A DNA stretch of 64,000 nt, taken from contig NZ_LMOL01000004.1 in assembly GCF_001424565.1 (NCBI RefSeq), positions 151,096-215,095 on the forward strand, given 5' to 3'. This document shows positions 1-7,526 of this stretch, piece by piece. Each line of letters begins with the position of its first letter. Position 1 is the stretch's first letter. A program made the translations under genes and the position numbers. Origin of the DNA: Arthrobacter sp. Leaf141. Its GTDB lineage: Bacteria > Actinomycetota > Actinomycetes > Actinomycetales > Micrococcaceae. The notes under the pieces were generated by a model, which saw only the letters and a list, made by a program, of their open reading frames with translations, was not told the DNA's origin and ran no database searches.

Positions 1-67
1 CACGGCGGGGGATAGGGTGACACTCCCCGAATCGCTGGAACCGGGTCGGCTCTGGAAGGGTGGTCCC

Positions 68-757
68 ATGACGGAAACCAGCGCTGACCACACCAACGCC
101 TCCGGCCTGGCCCGACGGGTCCGGGCCGCGATCTGGGTGGTGCTGGCGGCCGTGGTGGTTGCCGGCGTGACGTGGTATTTCGTTATGGCCGGCCAAAGCC
201 AGGCCCGCGACGTCCAGCCGGCTGCTGCCGCGCAGGTGGTGCGCGCTGACAGCCACCGGCTCACCGCTCCCATGGAGGAGAAGGCGCAGCTGGTGGAGTT
301 CCTGGACTTCGAATGCGAAGCGTGCCGGGGCGCCATTCCCCTGATCGAGAGCCTGAAGGCTGAATACGGGGACCGGATCACTTTCGTCCACCGCTACTAC
401 CCGCTGGCCGGGCACCGGAACTCGGTCACCTCGGCCCTCGCGGTGGAGGCCGCCGCCCAGCAGGGCAAGTACCAGGAGATGGCGGACCGGCTGTTCGAGA
501 CGCAGCCCCAATGGGGTGAAAGCAGCGAGTCAAAGGCTCAGCAGTTCCGGACGTACGCGCAGGAGCTGGGCATGGACCTCGCCGTCTATGACGCCGCGGT
601 TGCCTCCGACGCAACGCGGCAGCGGGTGGAACAGGACATTGCCGACGGCAAAGCGCTGGGCGTCACCGGAACGCCCACGTTTTTCCTCGACGGCAAGAAG
701 CTCCGGCTGGATACCGAGGCGCAGTTCCGGCAACTGCTGGACGACGCCGTCCGTTGA
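68..757 (+). CDS. DsbA-family thioredoxin-fold protein, membrane-anchored
   Basis: Predicted thiol-disulfide oxidoreductase acting outside the membrane. Residues 22-43 form one hydrophobic anchor after a short charged cytoplasmic head. The thioredoxin-like domain starts near residue 72 and carries FECEACRG with the CxxC cysteines at 83 and 86. A GTPTFFLDG segment near the C-terminus supplies the expected cis-proline loop. This matches the DsbA/Thioredoxin_4 family, which forms or rearranges disulfides in exported proteins. I chose the ATG at 68 because it leaves a normal-length N-terminal tail; an in-frame ATG at 17 would add 17 untypical residues. The next gene begins 42 bases downstream with its own promoter-like hexamer, so the two need not share a transcript. 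The substrate is unknown. Confidence 0.88.
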   Translation: MTETSADHTNASGLARRVRAAIWVVLAAVVVAGVTWYFVMAGQSQARDVQPAAAAQVVRADSHRLTAPMEEKAQLVEFLDFECEACRGAIPLIESLKAEYGDRITFVHRYYPLAGHRNSVTSALAVEAAAQQGKYQEMADRLFETQPQWGESSESKAQQFRTYAQELGMDLAVYDAAVASDATRQRVEQDIADGKALGVTGTPTFFLDGKKLRLDTEAQFRQLLDDAVR

Positions 758-786
758 GCAGGCAGCCCGGCCGGCGATGGCGCGGG

Positions 787-792
787 TAGGCT
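787..792 (+). promoter_or_regulatory. -10 hexamer TAGGCT of a probable leaderless gene
   Basis: TAGGCT lies seven bases before the GTG at 800 and no Shine-Dalgarno sequence precedes that GTG. In actinobacteria a TAnnnT hexamer at this distance normally means that the transcript begins at the start codon. The call is inference from spacing alone. Confidence 0.5.
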
Positions 793-799
793 CGGTCCG

Positions 800-1246
800 G
801 TGACGGAACCTGCCTTCGAACGGTATGCCCGGGATGTCCTGGCGCCCGCCGGTATCCCCTGGTCCGTTGGTGGCGACGCTACCAACGAGGATTACGAGGG
901 AGCGGTGGCCCAGCTGGGGGACCAGCGATGGCGGGTCCGGACCGCGCGCATCACACCACGGAAACCGGGTGCCTTCCTGGCCTTCTGGCGCAGGGCAGCG
1001 GACGGCAGCACAGCACCGTTCCCGGCGGACGCGCAGGACGGGCTGTTGGTGCTTGTCGACGACGGCGGGCGGCGAGGCGGGTTCCGTTTCACCGCTGACC
1101 AGCTGGAGCGTCTCGGCATCACCTCATCCGCAGGGCACCCGGGCAAACGCGGCTTCCGCGTCTACCCGGCGTGGAGCACAGACCTCAACCCGCAGGCCGC
1201 CCGGACCCAGCGGTCCCAGGCCCCGGCCTTCTTCGAACTGGACTGA
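800..1246 (+). CDS. MepB family protein
   Basis: A 148-residue soluble protein resembling the MepB family, named after the third gene of the staphylococcal mepRAB locus and of unknown biochemical role. The recognisable features are the N-terminal FERYARDVLAPAG stretch, the RTARITPRKPGAFLAFWRR core, the LLVLVDDGG strand and the RGFRVYPAWS segment near the C-terminus. Unlike in Staphylococcus there is no MATE exporter or MarR regulator beside it, so the drug-resistance context of the name should not be transferred. The GTG start is supported by the -10-like hexamer seven bases upstream. A strong hairpin separates the gene from the convergent terC. Confidence 0.8.
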   Translation: MTEPAFERYARDVLAPAGIPWSVGGDATNEDYEGAVAQLGDQRWRVRTARITPRKPGAFLAFWRRAADGSTAPFPADAQDGLLVLVDDGGRRGGFRFTADQLERLGITSSAGHPGKRGFRVYPAWSTDLNPQAARTQRSQAPAFFELD

Positions 1247-1300
1247 CCCCAGCAGCCCCAACAAGCGGCAGCACCAGCAACTCCAGCAGGCCCAACAAAA

Positions 1301-1332
1301 CCGGCCGGTCCCCGCGAAAGGGAACCGGCCGG
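1301..1332 (-). terminator. Terminator hairpin between mepB-like gene and terC
   Basis: CCGGCCGGTCCC at 1301-1312 pairs with GGGAACCGGCCGG at 1320-1332 across a short GCGAAA loop. Read on the minus strand, the stem is followed by TTTTGTT, so it should end terC transcripts by an intrinsic mechanism. On the plus strand there is no T-run, though the stem may still slow polymerase leaving the mepB-like gene. Confidence 0.7.
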
Positions 1333-1351
1333 CGTCGTACACGTGGGGGAA

Positions 1352-2548
1352 TTACTTGATACCGGCCCGCACCTGGGCTTCGTCATGCTCGGCGTGGGCC
1401 TTCTTGATCAGGGCAATGAACTCGGTCTCGTTCCGGATGAGGCGCTTGTACTTCTCCGGAAGGCTGCGGATCTGCTGTTCCTCGCGGCACATCTTGGCGA
1501 AGATCTTGTCGCGCTCGCCCATGTTGGTCTCGTAGTTGAGGTCCAGGTATTCGGTGGCGTGGCGCTTGGCACCGGAAACAGCGTTTTTGGCCTTGCCCTT
1601 GGGGCTGAAGATGGACGCCAGGATGGTGATGACCAGGACGCCCAGGATCACGGACAGGGACAGGCCGGTGCTGATCTCCACCACGTTCACCGGCTCGCCG
1701 TCGTTGATGAACGGCACGTTGTTCTCGTGGAGGGCGTGCAGGATGAGCTTGACGCCGATGAATCCGAGGATGGTGGCCAGGCCGTAGGAGAGGAAAATGA
1801 GGCGGTCCAGCAAGCCATCGATGAGGAAAAACAGCTGCCGGAGGCCCATCAGGGAGAACGCGGTGGCCGTAAAGACAATGAACACATTCTGGGTGAGGCC
1901 GAAGATTGCGGGGATGGAGTCGAGGGCAAACAGGATGTCCGTGGCACCGATCGCGATCATCACCAGCAGCATGGGCGTGAGGACTTTTTTACCGTTCTCC
2001 ATGGTGAACAGCTTGTCGCCGTCGTAGTGTTCCGACGCCGGCAGGAACTTCTTGGCCATCCGCACAATAAAGGAGTCGGAATCGTCGTCGTGGTTGCTGG
2101 GTTTGAGCAGGTTGCCGGCAGTGATCAGCAGGATCAGGCCGAAGAGGTAAAACACCCAGGCGAAGCTGTTGATGAGGGCGGCGCCCAGGAAAATGAACCC
2201 GGTCCGCGCGATCAGGGAGAAGACGATGCCGAACAGCAGTACCTTCTGCTGGTCCGCGCGGGGCACCTTGAAGCTGGCCATGATGATGAGGAACACAAAG
2301 AGGTTGTCCACGGACAGGGCCTTCTCCGTGACGTAGCCGGCGAAATATTCCGTGCCCATGGTGGGCCCGCCGAACCAGAGGACGCCGAGGCCGAACAGCA
2401 CCGCGATGCCCACGTAGATGCCGGACCACAGGGCCGATTCCTTGAGCGTGGGGGTGTGGGCCTTGCGCACGTGGAAGAAGAAATCGAAGGCCAGCAAACC
2501 GACGATTCCCACAATGGTTAAAATCCAGACAAATGGGGCTACTTCCAT
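1352..2548 (-). CDS. terC: TerC family integral membrane protein
   Basis: A 398-residue polytopic membrane protein of the TerC/Alx group. These proteins were named for tellurium resistance, and several characterised members export manganese or help metal loading of exported proteins. The family signature acidic segments are present: DNLFVFLII in one helix and DILFALDSIPAIF in another, around seven hydrophobic helices in all. A charged tail of about 60 residues follows the last helix. I start at the ATG at 2548, preceded by GAAAGG at the right distance, because the open frame upstream encodes no membrane segment. The upstream region is shared with the divergent DUF1349 gene. I see no clear manganese riboswitch. 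Function in this organism is inferred from the family only. Confidence 0.9.
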   Translation of the reverse strand: MEVAPFVWILTIVGIVGLLAFDFFFHVRKAHTPTLKESALWSGIYVGIAVLFGLGVLWFGGPTMGTEYFAGYVTEKALSVDNLFVFLIIMASFKVPRADQQKVLLFGIVFSLIARTGFIFLGAALINSFAWVFYLFGLILLITAGNLLKPSNHDDDSDSFIVRMAKKFLPASEHYDGDKLFTMENGKKVLTPMLLVMIAIGATDILFALDSIPAIFGLTQNVFIVFTATAFSLMGLRQLFFLIDGLLDRLIFLSYGLATILGFIGVKLILHALHENNVPFINDGEPVNVVEISTGLSLSVILGVLVITILASIFSPKGKAKNAVSGAKRHATEYLDLNYETNMGERDKIFAKMCREEQQIRSLPEKYKRLIRNETEFIALIKKAHAEHDEAQVRAGIK

Positions 2549-2739
2549 GCTGTGGGCCTTTCGTCGCCGTACACACTCGGCCCGGCCGGGGGGATCCAGC
2601 GGGCCGTCTTTGCTGGTCCAAGGGTACCGTTCAGCATCCGGCCTGACGGCCCAAACGGGTCTGGACGGTATTATCCCGAGCAACGCCACAAGCCGGACCG
2701 CCCGGGTTCCCGGCACGTCCACGAAAGAAGGTCGCCCCG

Positions 2740-3364
2740 TTGCGCATCCGATCCCTTGCAGTGCCCGGACTGCCCTTCCCCCCTCGAAGCTGCCGGCGCC
2801 GCGGCACCCGTGGCGCCCGTCGTCGTCGGCGGTGAAGTCCGGCTGACCGCAGCCCCCGGTGCTGATCTTTTCCTTGATCCGAAAGGGGCGTCGGACCCGC
2901 GGCCGGACGCCGAGCGCTGGACGGCTCCCGTCCAGGGCGACTTCCAGCTGCAGGCCCACGTGGCTGCAGGCTTCGCCACCGATTTCGATTCCGGGGTCCT
3001 GCTGGGCTGGTTCGACGACGACACCTGGTTCAAGGCCTGCGCCGAGCGTGACCCTTCCGGCATGACCCGTGTGGTGTCAGTGGTAACCCGTGACGGCGCA
3101 TCGGATGACTGCGACAGCTGGCCCATCGACTCCACTGGGACGTACCTGCGGATCAGCCGGTTCGGGGCGGCCTTCGCCCTGCACGCATCCACCGACGGCC
3201 AGAACTGGAACATGGTGCGCTACTTCCGGCTGGGCCGGCCCGCGGCAGAACCGGTCCGGGTGGGCTTCGTGGCGCAGTCACCGGCGGGGCAGGGAACCTG
3301 GGCCACGTTCCGGGACATCCGCTTCAGCCGTTACACCCTCGGGGCCGTCCGGGACGGCTCCTAA
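2740..3364 (+). pseudogene. DUF1349 (concanavalin-like) protein gene with a +1 frameshift
   Basis: Two reading frames together encode one DUF1349 protein of about 200 residues, a beta-sandwich family of unknown function related to concanavalin-like lectins. Translation should begin at the TTG at 2740, eight bases after AGAAGG, giving an N-terminus ending AVPGLPFP, which is typical of the family. The frame then breaks at a run of six C bases (2778-2783). Downstream coding resumes one frame over with LEAAGAAAPVAP and continues through VLLGWFDDDTWFKAC to the stop at 3364. Removing one C restores a continuous protein. The cause could be a base-calling error in the C-run, a recent mutation or slippage. 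The 3-prime end overlaps the RecQ remnant on the other strand. Confidence 0.72.
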
Positions 3365-3698
3365 CGCCAGGGACGACACAGGAGCCGGCCCGCCCTACGG
3401 CGCAGTCCGCACCAAGGTCCGCCGACAGCCCGTCAAGCTGATCCTCCTGCAGGGCGATGAGCGGGGAAATGACGACGGCGGGACGTCCCGTGGTGTTGTG
3501 CAGGTACCGGGCCGCCACCTGGTAGATGGCCGACTTTCCGTAGCCAGCGGGCATCACGGCGAGGACATCCCTGCCATCGGTCAGTGCCTCCATGCCGGCC
3601 AGCTGCCCGGCGTGCAGTCGGAGCAGGGAAAAATCGGCGGCGGCCAGCTTAACCGGCCCCAGGCCCGCATGCCCATGCTTCCTTGACTTCCCGGACAC
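3324..3698 (-). pseudogene. Truncated RecQ-like DNA helicase remnant
   Basis: About 100 residues resemble the N-terminal end of RecQ-type ATP-dependent DNA helicases: LRLHAGQLAGMEAL (Q motif region), VMPAGYGKSAIYQ (Walker A, motif I) and PAVVISPLIALQEDQ (motif Ia). After LSADLGA, near 3400, similarity ends and an unrelated tail runs to the stop. A working RecQ needs motifs II-VI and usually 500 or more residues, so this cannot be an active helicase. The GTG at 3698 is a possible original start but lacks a convincing ribosome site. The fragment sits between two plus-strand genes and overlaps the end of the DUF1349 gene, which fits a deletion junction near 3400. Confidence 0.7.
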
Positions 3699-3769
3699 CC
3701 TGAACAACTGTGGAGGGAACCGCGGTGTCCGGAAGGGCGGCGGCCGGACCAAGCCAAGGAGCATGCAGC

Positions 3770-6097
3770 GTGAAGCGCGAAAACCCGAAGGTCAATGAAG
3801 CCGACGAGTCCGGCATCGAGGTCACCGGCCACCCCAAGGCCTGGGCAGCGGGCGTGCCGGGTGTCTACCACTCGATGCAGCCCGCCCTGACACACATGGG
3901 CGTGGACCGGGCACGGAAAACCCTGCTGGCGTTGAACCAGAAAGACGGGTTCGACTGCATGAGCTGCGCCTGGCCGGACCCGGGCCACCGCAAAACGTTC
4001 GAGTTCTGCGAAAACGGCGCCAAGGCCGTGACGTGGGAAGCCACACCCGTCCTGGTCCACAGCGGCTTCTGGGCGGAGAACCCCGTCAGCGAACTGCGGC
4101 AGCGCTCCGAATACTGGCTGGGCATGCAGGGCCGGCTTACCGAACCCGTGTACAAAAAGGCCGGGGCGGACCATTACACACCCGTCAGCTGGGAGCAGGC
4201 CTTCACCATCGTGGCGGACAGGTTGGCAAGCCTGCCCAGCCCGGACCGGGCAGCCTTCTACACCAGCGGCCGCACCTCAAACGAGGCCGCGTTCCTTTAC
4301 CAGCTGTTCATCCGCGCATACGGCACCAACAACCTGCCCGACTGCTCCAACATGTGCCACGAATCCTCGGGCTGGGCCATGGGCCAGACCATTGGGATCG
4401 GCAAGGCCACCGTCTCCTATGGCGACTTCGAAAAAGCGGACCTGATCATCGTGATGGGCCAGAACCCGGGCACCAACCATCCGCGGATGCTCACCGCACT
4501 GGAGGAGGCCAAGGAGGCAGGTTGCCGGATCGTGGCAGTGAACCCGCTGCCTGAGGCCGGACTGATGCGGTACAAAAACCCGCAGAAGGTCAAGGGCATC
4601 ATTGGCCGCGGCACGGAGCTGGCGGACCAGTTCCTGCAGATCCGGATCGGCGGGGACATGGCCCTGCTGCAGGCGGTGTCCAAACGGGTGCTCGATGCGG
4701 AAGACGCCCATCCCGGAACCGTCCTGGACCACAAATTCCTGGCGGAGCACTGCGAGGGCCTGGCCGAACTCCGGGCCCACCTTGCCGGGCTGGACGAAGC
4801 AGCCGTCCTGGCCGCCACCGGGCTGCAGGCGGCGGACATCGACGAACTGGCCGCCCGATACCTTGCCGCGGACAAAGTGATCATCACCTGGGCCATGGGC
4901 ATCACGCAGCAGAAAAAAGGCGTGGCCACCATTAAGGAAATCATCAACCTGCTCCTGCTCCGCGGCAACATGGGCAAGCCCGGCGCGGGGGCCTCACCCA
5001 TCCGCGGGCACAGCAACGTCCAGGGGGACAGGACCATGGGCATCTGGGAACAGATGCCGCCGGCCTTCCTGGACGCCCTGGGCGAGGAGTTCAGCTTCGA
5101 CCCGCCCCGCAAGCACGGCTTTGACGCCGTGGAAACCGTCCGGCAAATGCGCGACGGCGGCGTGGACGTATTTGTGGGCATGGGCGGCAACTTCGTGGGC
5201 GCCATTTCAGACACGGCCGCGGCTGAGGCCGCCATGGAAAAGACTGCCCTCTCGGTGCAGATCTCCACCAAGCTCAACCGGTCGCACACGGTCACCGGTG
5301 CCGAAGCGCTGATCCTTCCCACGCTGGGCAGGACGGAAATCGACCTGCAAAAATCCGGGCCGCAGTTCGTCTCCGTGGAGGACACCGTGTGCGCCGTCCA
5401 TGCCTCCCACGGCGTGGTGGAACCGGTGGCGCCGGGGCTGCTGTCCGAGGTGGCCATTGTCTGCCGGCTTGCCGCCGCGGTGGTGGGGGACAGGACCTCG
5501 GCGGACTGGGCAGGATTTGAAGCGGACTACGACCTGATCCGGGACCACATTTCCCACGTGGTGGCAGGGTGCAGTGACTACAACACTAAGATCCGGCAGA
5601 AGGGCGGGTTCGTTTTGCCCAACGGCCCCCGCGATTCCCGGACCTTCAGTACGCCCACCGGCAAGGCGATCCTCACGGTCAATGAACTCGAACACGTGGA
5701 GCGTCCTGCGGGCACCTTGATCCTGCAGAGCATGCGTTCCCACGACCAGTTCAACACCACCATCTACGGCCATAACGACCGGTACCGCGGGATCCGGAAA
5801 GGCCGCGAAGTGGTGTTTGTAAATCCCGACGACCTCGCCGAGCTGGGCCTCGCGGACGGCCAGCACGTGGACGTCCACGGTGTGTATGCCGACAACGTGG
5901 AACGTGTGCTGCGCAACTACCGGCTGGTGTCATACCCGTCGGCAAAGGGCTGCGCCGCCGCCTACTACCCGGAAGCCAACGTCCTGGTGCCGCTGGATTT
6001 TGTGGCGGAGGGGAGCCAGACGCCGGCGTCCAAAGCCGTCGTCGTGCGCCTGCAGCCGGTACCGGCGCTGGAAGAGGAGCCGACGGCGGGCGGCTAG
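3770..6097 (+). CDS. FdhF/YdeP family molybdopterin oxidoreductase
   Basis: A 775-residue cytoplasmic oxidoreductase of the formate-dehydrogenase alpha / YdeP group, which binds bis-molybdopterin guanine dinucleotide. Early residues include FDCMSCAWPDP, the short cysteine motif of YdeP-type members; the usual four-cysteine Fe-S motif of classical FdhF is not seen. The central domain has CSNMCHESSGWAMG and IIVMGQNPGTNHPRM. The C-terminal cofactor-binding domain shows SMRSHDQFNTTIYGHNDRYRGI-like sequence. The GTG at 3770 follows AAGGAG at eight bases, whereas an ATG 20 codons upstream has no ribosome site. A DUF6457 gene, often linked to cofactor assembly, lies nearby on the other strand, but no fdhD or beta subunit is in the window. 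The substrate is unknown; formate is only one possibility. Confidence 0.9.
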   Translation: MKRENPKVNEADESGIEVTGHPKAWAAGVPGVYHSMQPALTHMGVDRARKTLLALNQKDGFDCMSCAWPDPGHRKTFEFCENGAKAVTWEATPVLVHSGFWAENPVSELRQRSEYWLGMQGRLTEPVYKKAGADHYTPVSWEQAFTIVADRLASLPSPDRAAFYTSGRTSNEAAFLYQLFIRAYGTNNLPDCSNMCHESSGWAMGQTIGIGKATVSYGDFEKADLIIVMGQNPGTNHPRMLTALEEAKEAGCRIVAVNPLPEAGLMRYKNPQKVKGIIGRGTELADQFLQIRIGGDMALLQAVSKRVLDAEDAHPGTVLDHKFLAEHCEGLAELRAHLAGLDEAAVLAATGLQAADIDELAARYLAADKVIITWAMGITQQKKGVATIKEIINLLLLRGNMGKPGAGASPIRGHSNVQGDRTMGIWEQMPPAFLDALGEEFSFDPPRKHGFDAVETVRQMRDGGVDVFVGMGGNFVGAISDTAAAEAAMEKTALSVQISTKLNRSHTVTGAEALILPTLGRTEIDLQKSGPQFVSVEDTVCAVHASHGVVEPVAPGLLSEVAIVCRLAAAVVGDRTSADWAGFEADYDLIRDHISHVVAGCSDYNTKIRQKGGFVLPNGPRDSRTFSTPTGKAILTVNELEHVERPAGTLILQSMRSHDQFNTTIYGHNDRYRGIRKGREVVFVNPDDLAELGLADGQHVDVHGVYADNVERVLRNYRLVSYPSAKGCAAAYYPEANVLVPLDFVAEGSQTPASKAVVVRLQPVPALEEEPTAGG

Positions 6098-6369
6098 CGG
6101 GTTCCAGGCATCGGATCCTGCCGCTACACGCTGTCCAGGGAGCCATTCGTGCGGTAGTTCCGGATGGCGTTGAACTGGTCCCACAACGTCACGGCCCAGA
6201 TGACAACTACCGCGTCAGGATTCACCCAGGCGGGGGTTGATCCACCCAGGCCGGCTCCGGGGGCAGCACGGAAGTCGGGGGCGCCTTCGCGGCGCGCCGG
6301 ACCGGCCGGGAGGTCCGGCGCATGCGGAAGCCCGGAAGATGCGCGCAGGCCTACAAGGGGCGCAGCGCT

Positions 6370-6699
6370 CTACTGCGCGGTATCGGCCCAACCGCCCGCG
6401 GCCGGGCCGCCGTCGTGCCCTTGGCTGCAGAGCTGGAACGCAGTGCGGGCGGCCTTTTCCACTGCGGCAGCGGAGGCCTCGCGGGATCCGGCACTGCCGG
6501 AACCGGCGTCCAGCCCGGCTGCATAGCCCACCAGGAACGTGGTGACGGGGGCGGCCGCATGGATCACCGAGCCGGCCGATTCGCGGGCCAGATCCAGCAG
6601 GAGTGCCTGGTCCACCTTCAGGTCAAGGATTTGCAGGGCCTGCGCCAACCGGTGGCTCCACTGGTCCAAAACCTGGGCTTCGTCGTCGCTGACTGCCAT
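6370..6699 (-). CDS. DUF6457 domain protein (molybdenum-cofactor associated)
   Basis: A 109-residue protein of the DUF6457 type, found alone or as the C-terminal part of MobA-like molybdenum cofactor guanylyltransferases in actinobacteria. Visible hallmarks are LDQWSHRLAQALQI near the start, VDQALLLDLARESAGSVIHAAAPVTTFLVGYAAGLDAG in pieces through the middle, and an alanine-rich helical end. The ATG at 6699 is preceded by GGAGCGGAGA, a good ribosome site; a longer frame upstream is not needed. Position next to the FdhF/YdeP gene supports a part in maturing or storing the molybdenum cofactor for that enzyme, but no activity can be read from the sequence. After its stop the same frame stays open for about 80 codons (see findings). 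Confidence 0.78.
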   Translation of the reverse strand: MAVSDDEAQVLDQWSHRLAQALQILDLKVDQALLLDLARESAGSVIHAAAPVTTFLVGYAAGLDAGSGSAGSREASAAAVEKAARTAFQLCSQGHDGGPAAGGWADTAQ

Positions 6700-6744
6700 T
6701 TCTCCGCTCCCTGTCGCAGGATGTTCTCCGTTTGCCGACACTAC

Positions 6745-6963
6745 AAGGATTCGGGACGGAAGTCACCGGTTGGCGGGGGCCAGGTGCACACGGTCAAGAT
6801 ACTCACCTCCCTGGCGGAAGGCGGCCACTACGACCTCATTATGCTTTCCCTCAAGGGCCCTGCCTTGGCCGCGGCACTGTCCGTCGACGCCCACATCCGG
6901 GCCAGGCTCTGGGAAAAGTGGGCCTTCATTGCGGCGGACGTCATCACGTGCCGCCGCGGAGCG
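6745..6963 (+). pseudogene. Remnant of a PanE-like ketopantoate reductase
   Basis: The translated stretch reads SPVGGGQVHTVKILTS, then GGHYDLIMLSLKGPALAAAL, and then directly ARLWEKWAFIAADVITCRRGA. The first two pieces match the end of the NAD(P)-binding domain of 2-dehydropantoate 2-reductase family proteins. The last piece matches their C-terminal domain (LWEKWxFIA...). In an intact enzyme about 100 residues separate them, and both the N-terminal GxGxxG and the C-terminus are missing here. I read this as a gene reduced by an internal deletion and two truncations. It fills most of the 345-base gap between the DUF6457 gene and the acetyltransferase; nothing else is visible in that gap. Confidence 0.6.
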
Positions 6964-7044
6964 CCGGGTCACGGAAATAACTCCCGGCCGGGGCGGGTTA
7001 CGCTTTTCAAAGCCCGCCCGTACCCTGTCCCTGAAGGAGCCCCC

Positions 7045-7398
7045 GTGAGTGCCATCTCCGTCCGTCACCGCCCTGATCGCGACCGCTTCGAAATCCTGGA
7101 TGCCGGAAATGTGATCGGAAAGGCCGTCTACAGGGATTACGACGGCGACGGGCAGGGTCAGCGGATTTTCTACCATACGGTAATCAACGAGGAATACGGC
7201 GGACAGGGCCTCGCCGGCCAGCTCGCCACCGTAGCGCTCACCGCCACGGTGGAGGCCGGCCTGGGCATCGTGCCGGTATGCCCGTTCATCAAGAAGTTCC
7301 TGGTGAAACATCCGGAGTTTGCCGGGAGCGCCGTTCCGGTCAGGCCGGCGCATCTGGCGTTCCTGGACGCGGCGCTCGCAGCCCCCACGCCCGGATGA
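7045..7398 (+). CDS. Small GNAT-family N-acetyltransferase (YjdJ-like)
   Basis: A 117-residue protein of the small GCN5-related acetyltransferase class. The acetyl-CoA pyrophosphate-binding stretch EEYGGQGLAGQLATVAL lies in the middle, followed by the conserved PVCPFIKKFLVKHPEF strand-helix pair typical of YjdJ/YidJ-type proteins, whose substrates are unknown. The GTG start at 7045 follows GAAGGAG at a good distance. The long open frame that runs in from 6322 is a mixture of shadow sequence and the PanE remnant and is not part of this gene. It is followed by a small hairpin at 7437-7454. Confidence 0.85.
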   Translation: MSAISVRHRPDRDRFEILDAGNVIGKAVYRDYDGDGQGQRIFYHTVINEEYGGQGLAGQLATVALTATVEAGLGIVPVCPFIKKFLVKHPEFAGSAVPVRPAHLAFLDAALAAPTPG

Positions 7399-7436
7399 CC
7401 CGGGCGGACAAGTAGTCACTCCGTAAACAATCGGGT

Positions 7437-7454
7437 ACCCCAAATGCTTGGGGT
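7437..7454. terminator. Short hairpin after the acetyltransferase gene
   Basis: ACCCCAA and TTGGGGT form a perfect 7-bp stem around a four-base loop, 38 bases after the stop at 7398. It has no T-run. It could be a weak terminator or an operator for the protease gene that starts at 7527. Confidence 0.35.
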
Positions 7455-7526
7455 TCCAGAACTGTCCCGGCTAATTTGAAGGCAACCGCTTCCTGCGGCC
7501 GCCGGCTGAACGTCAGGACAACTTCA

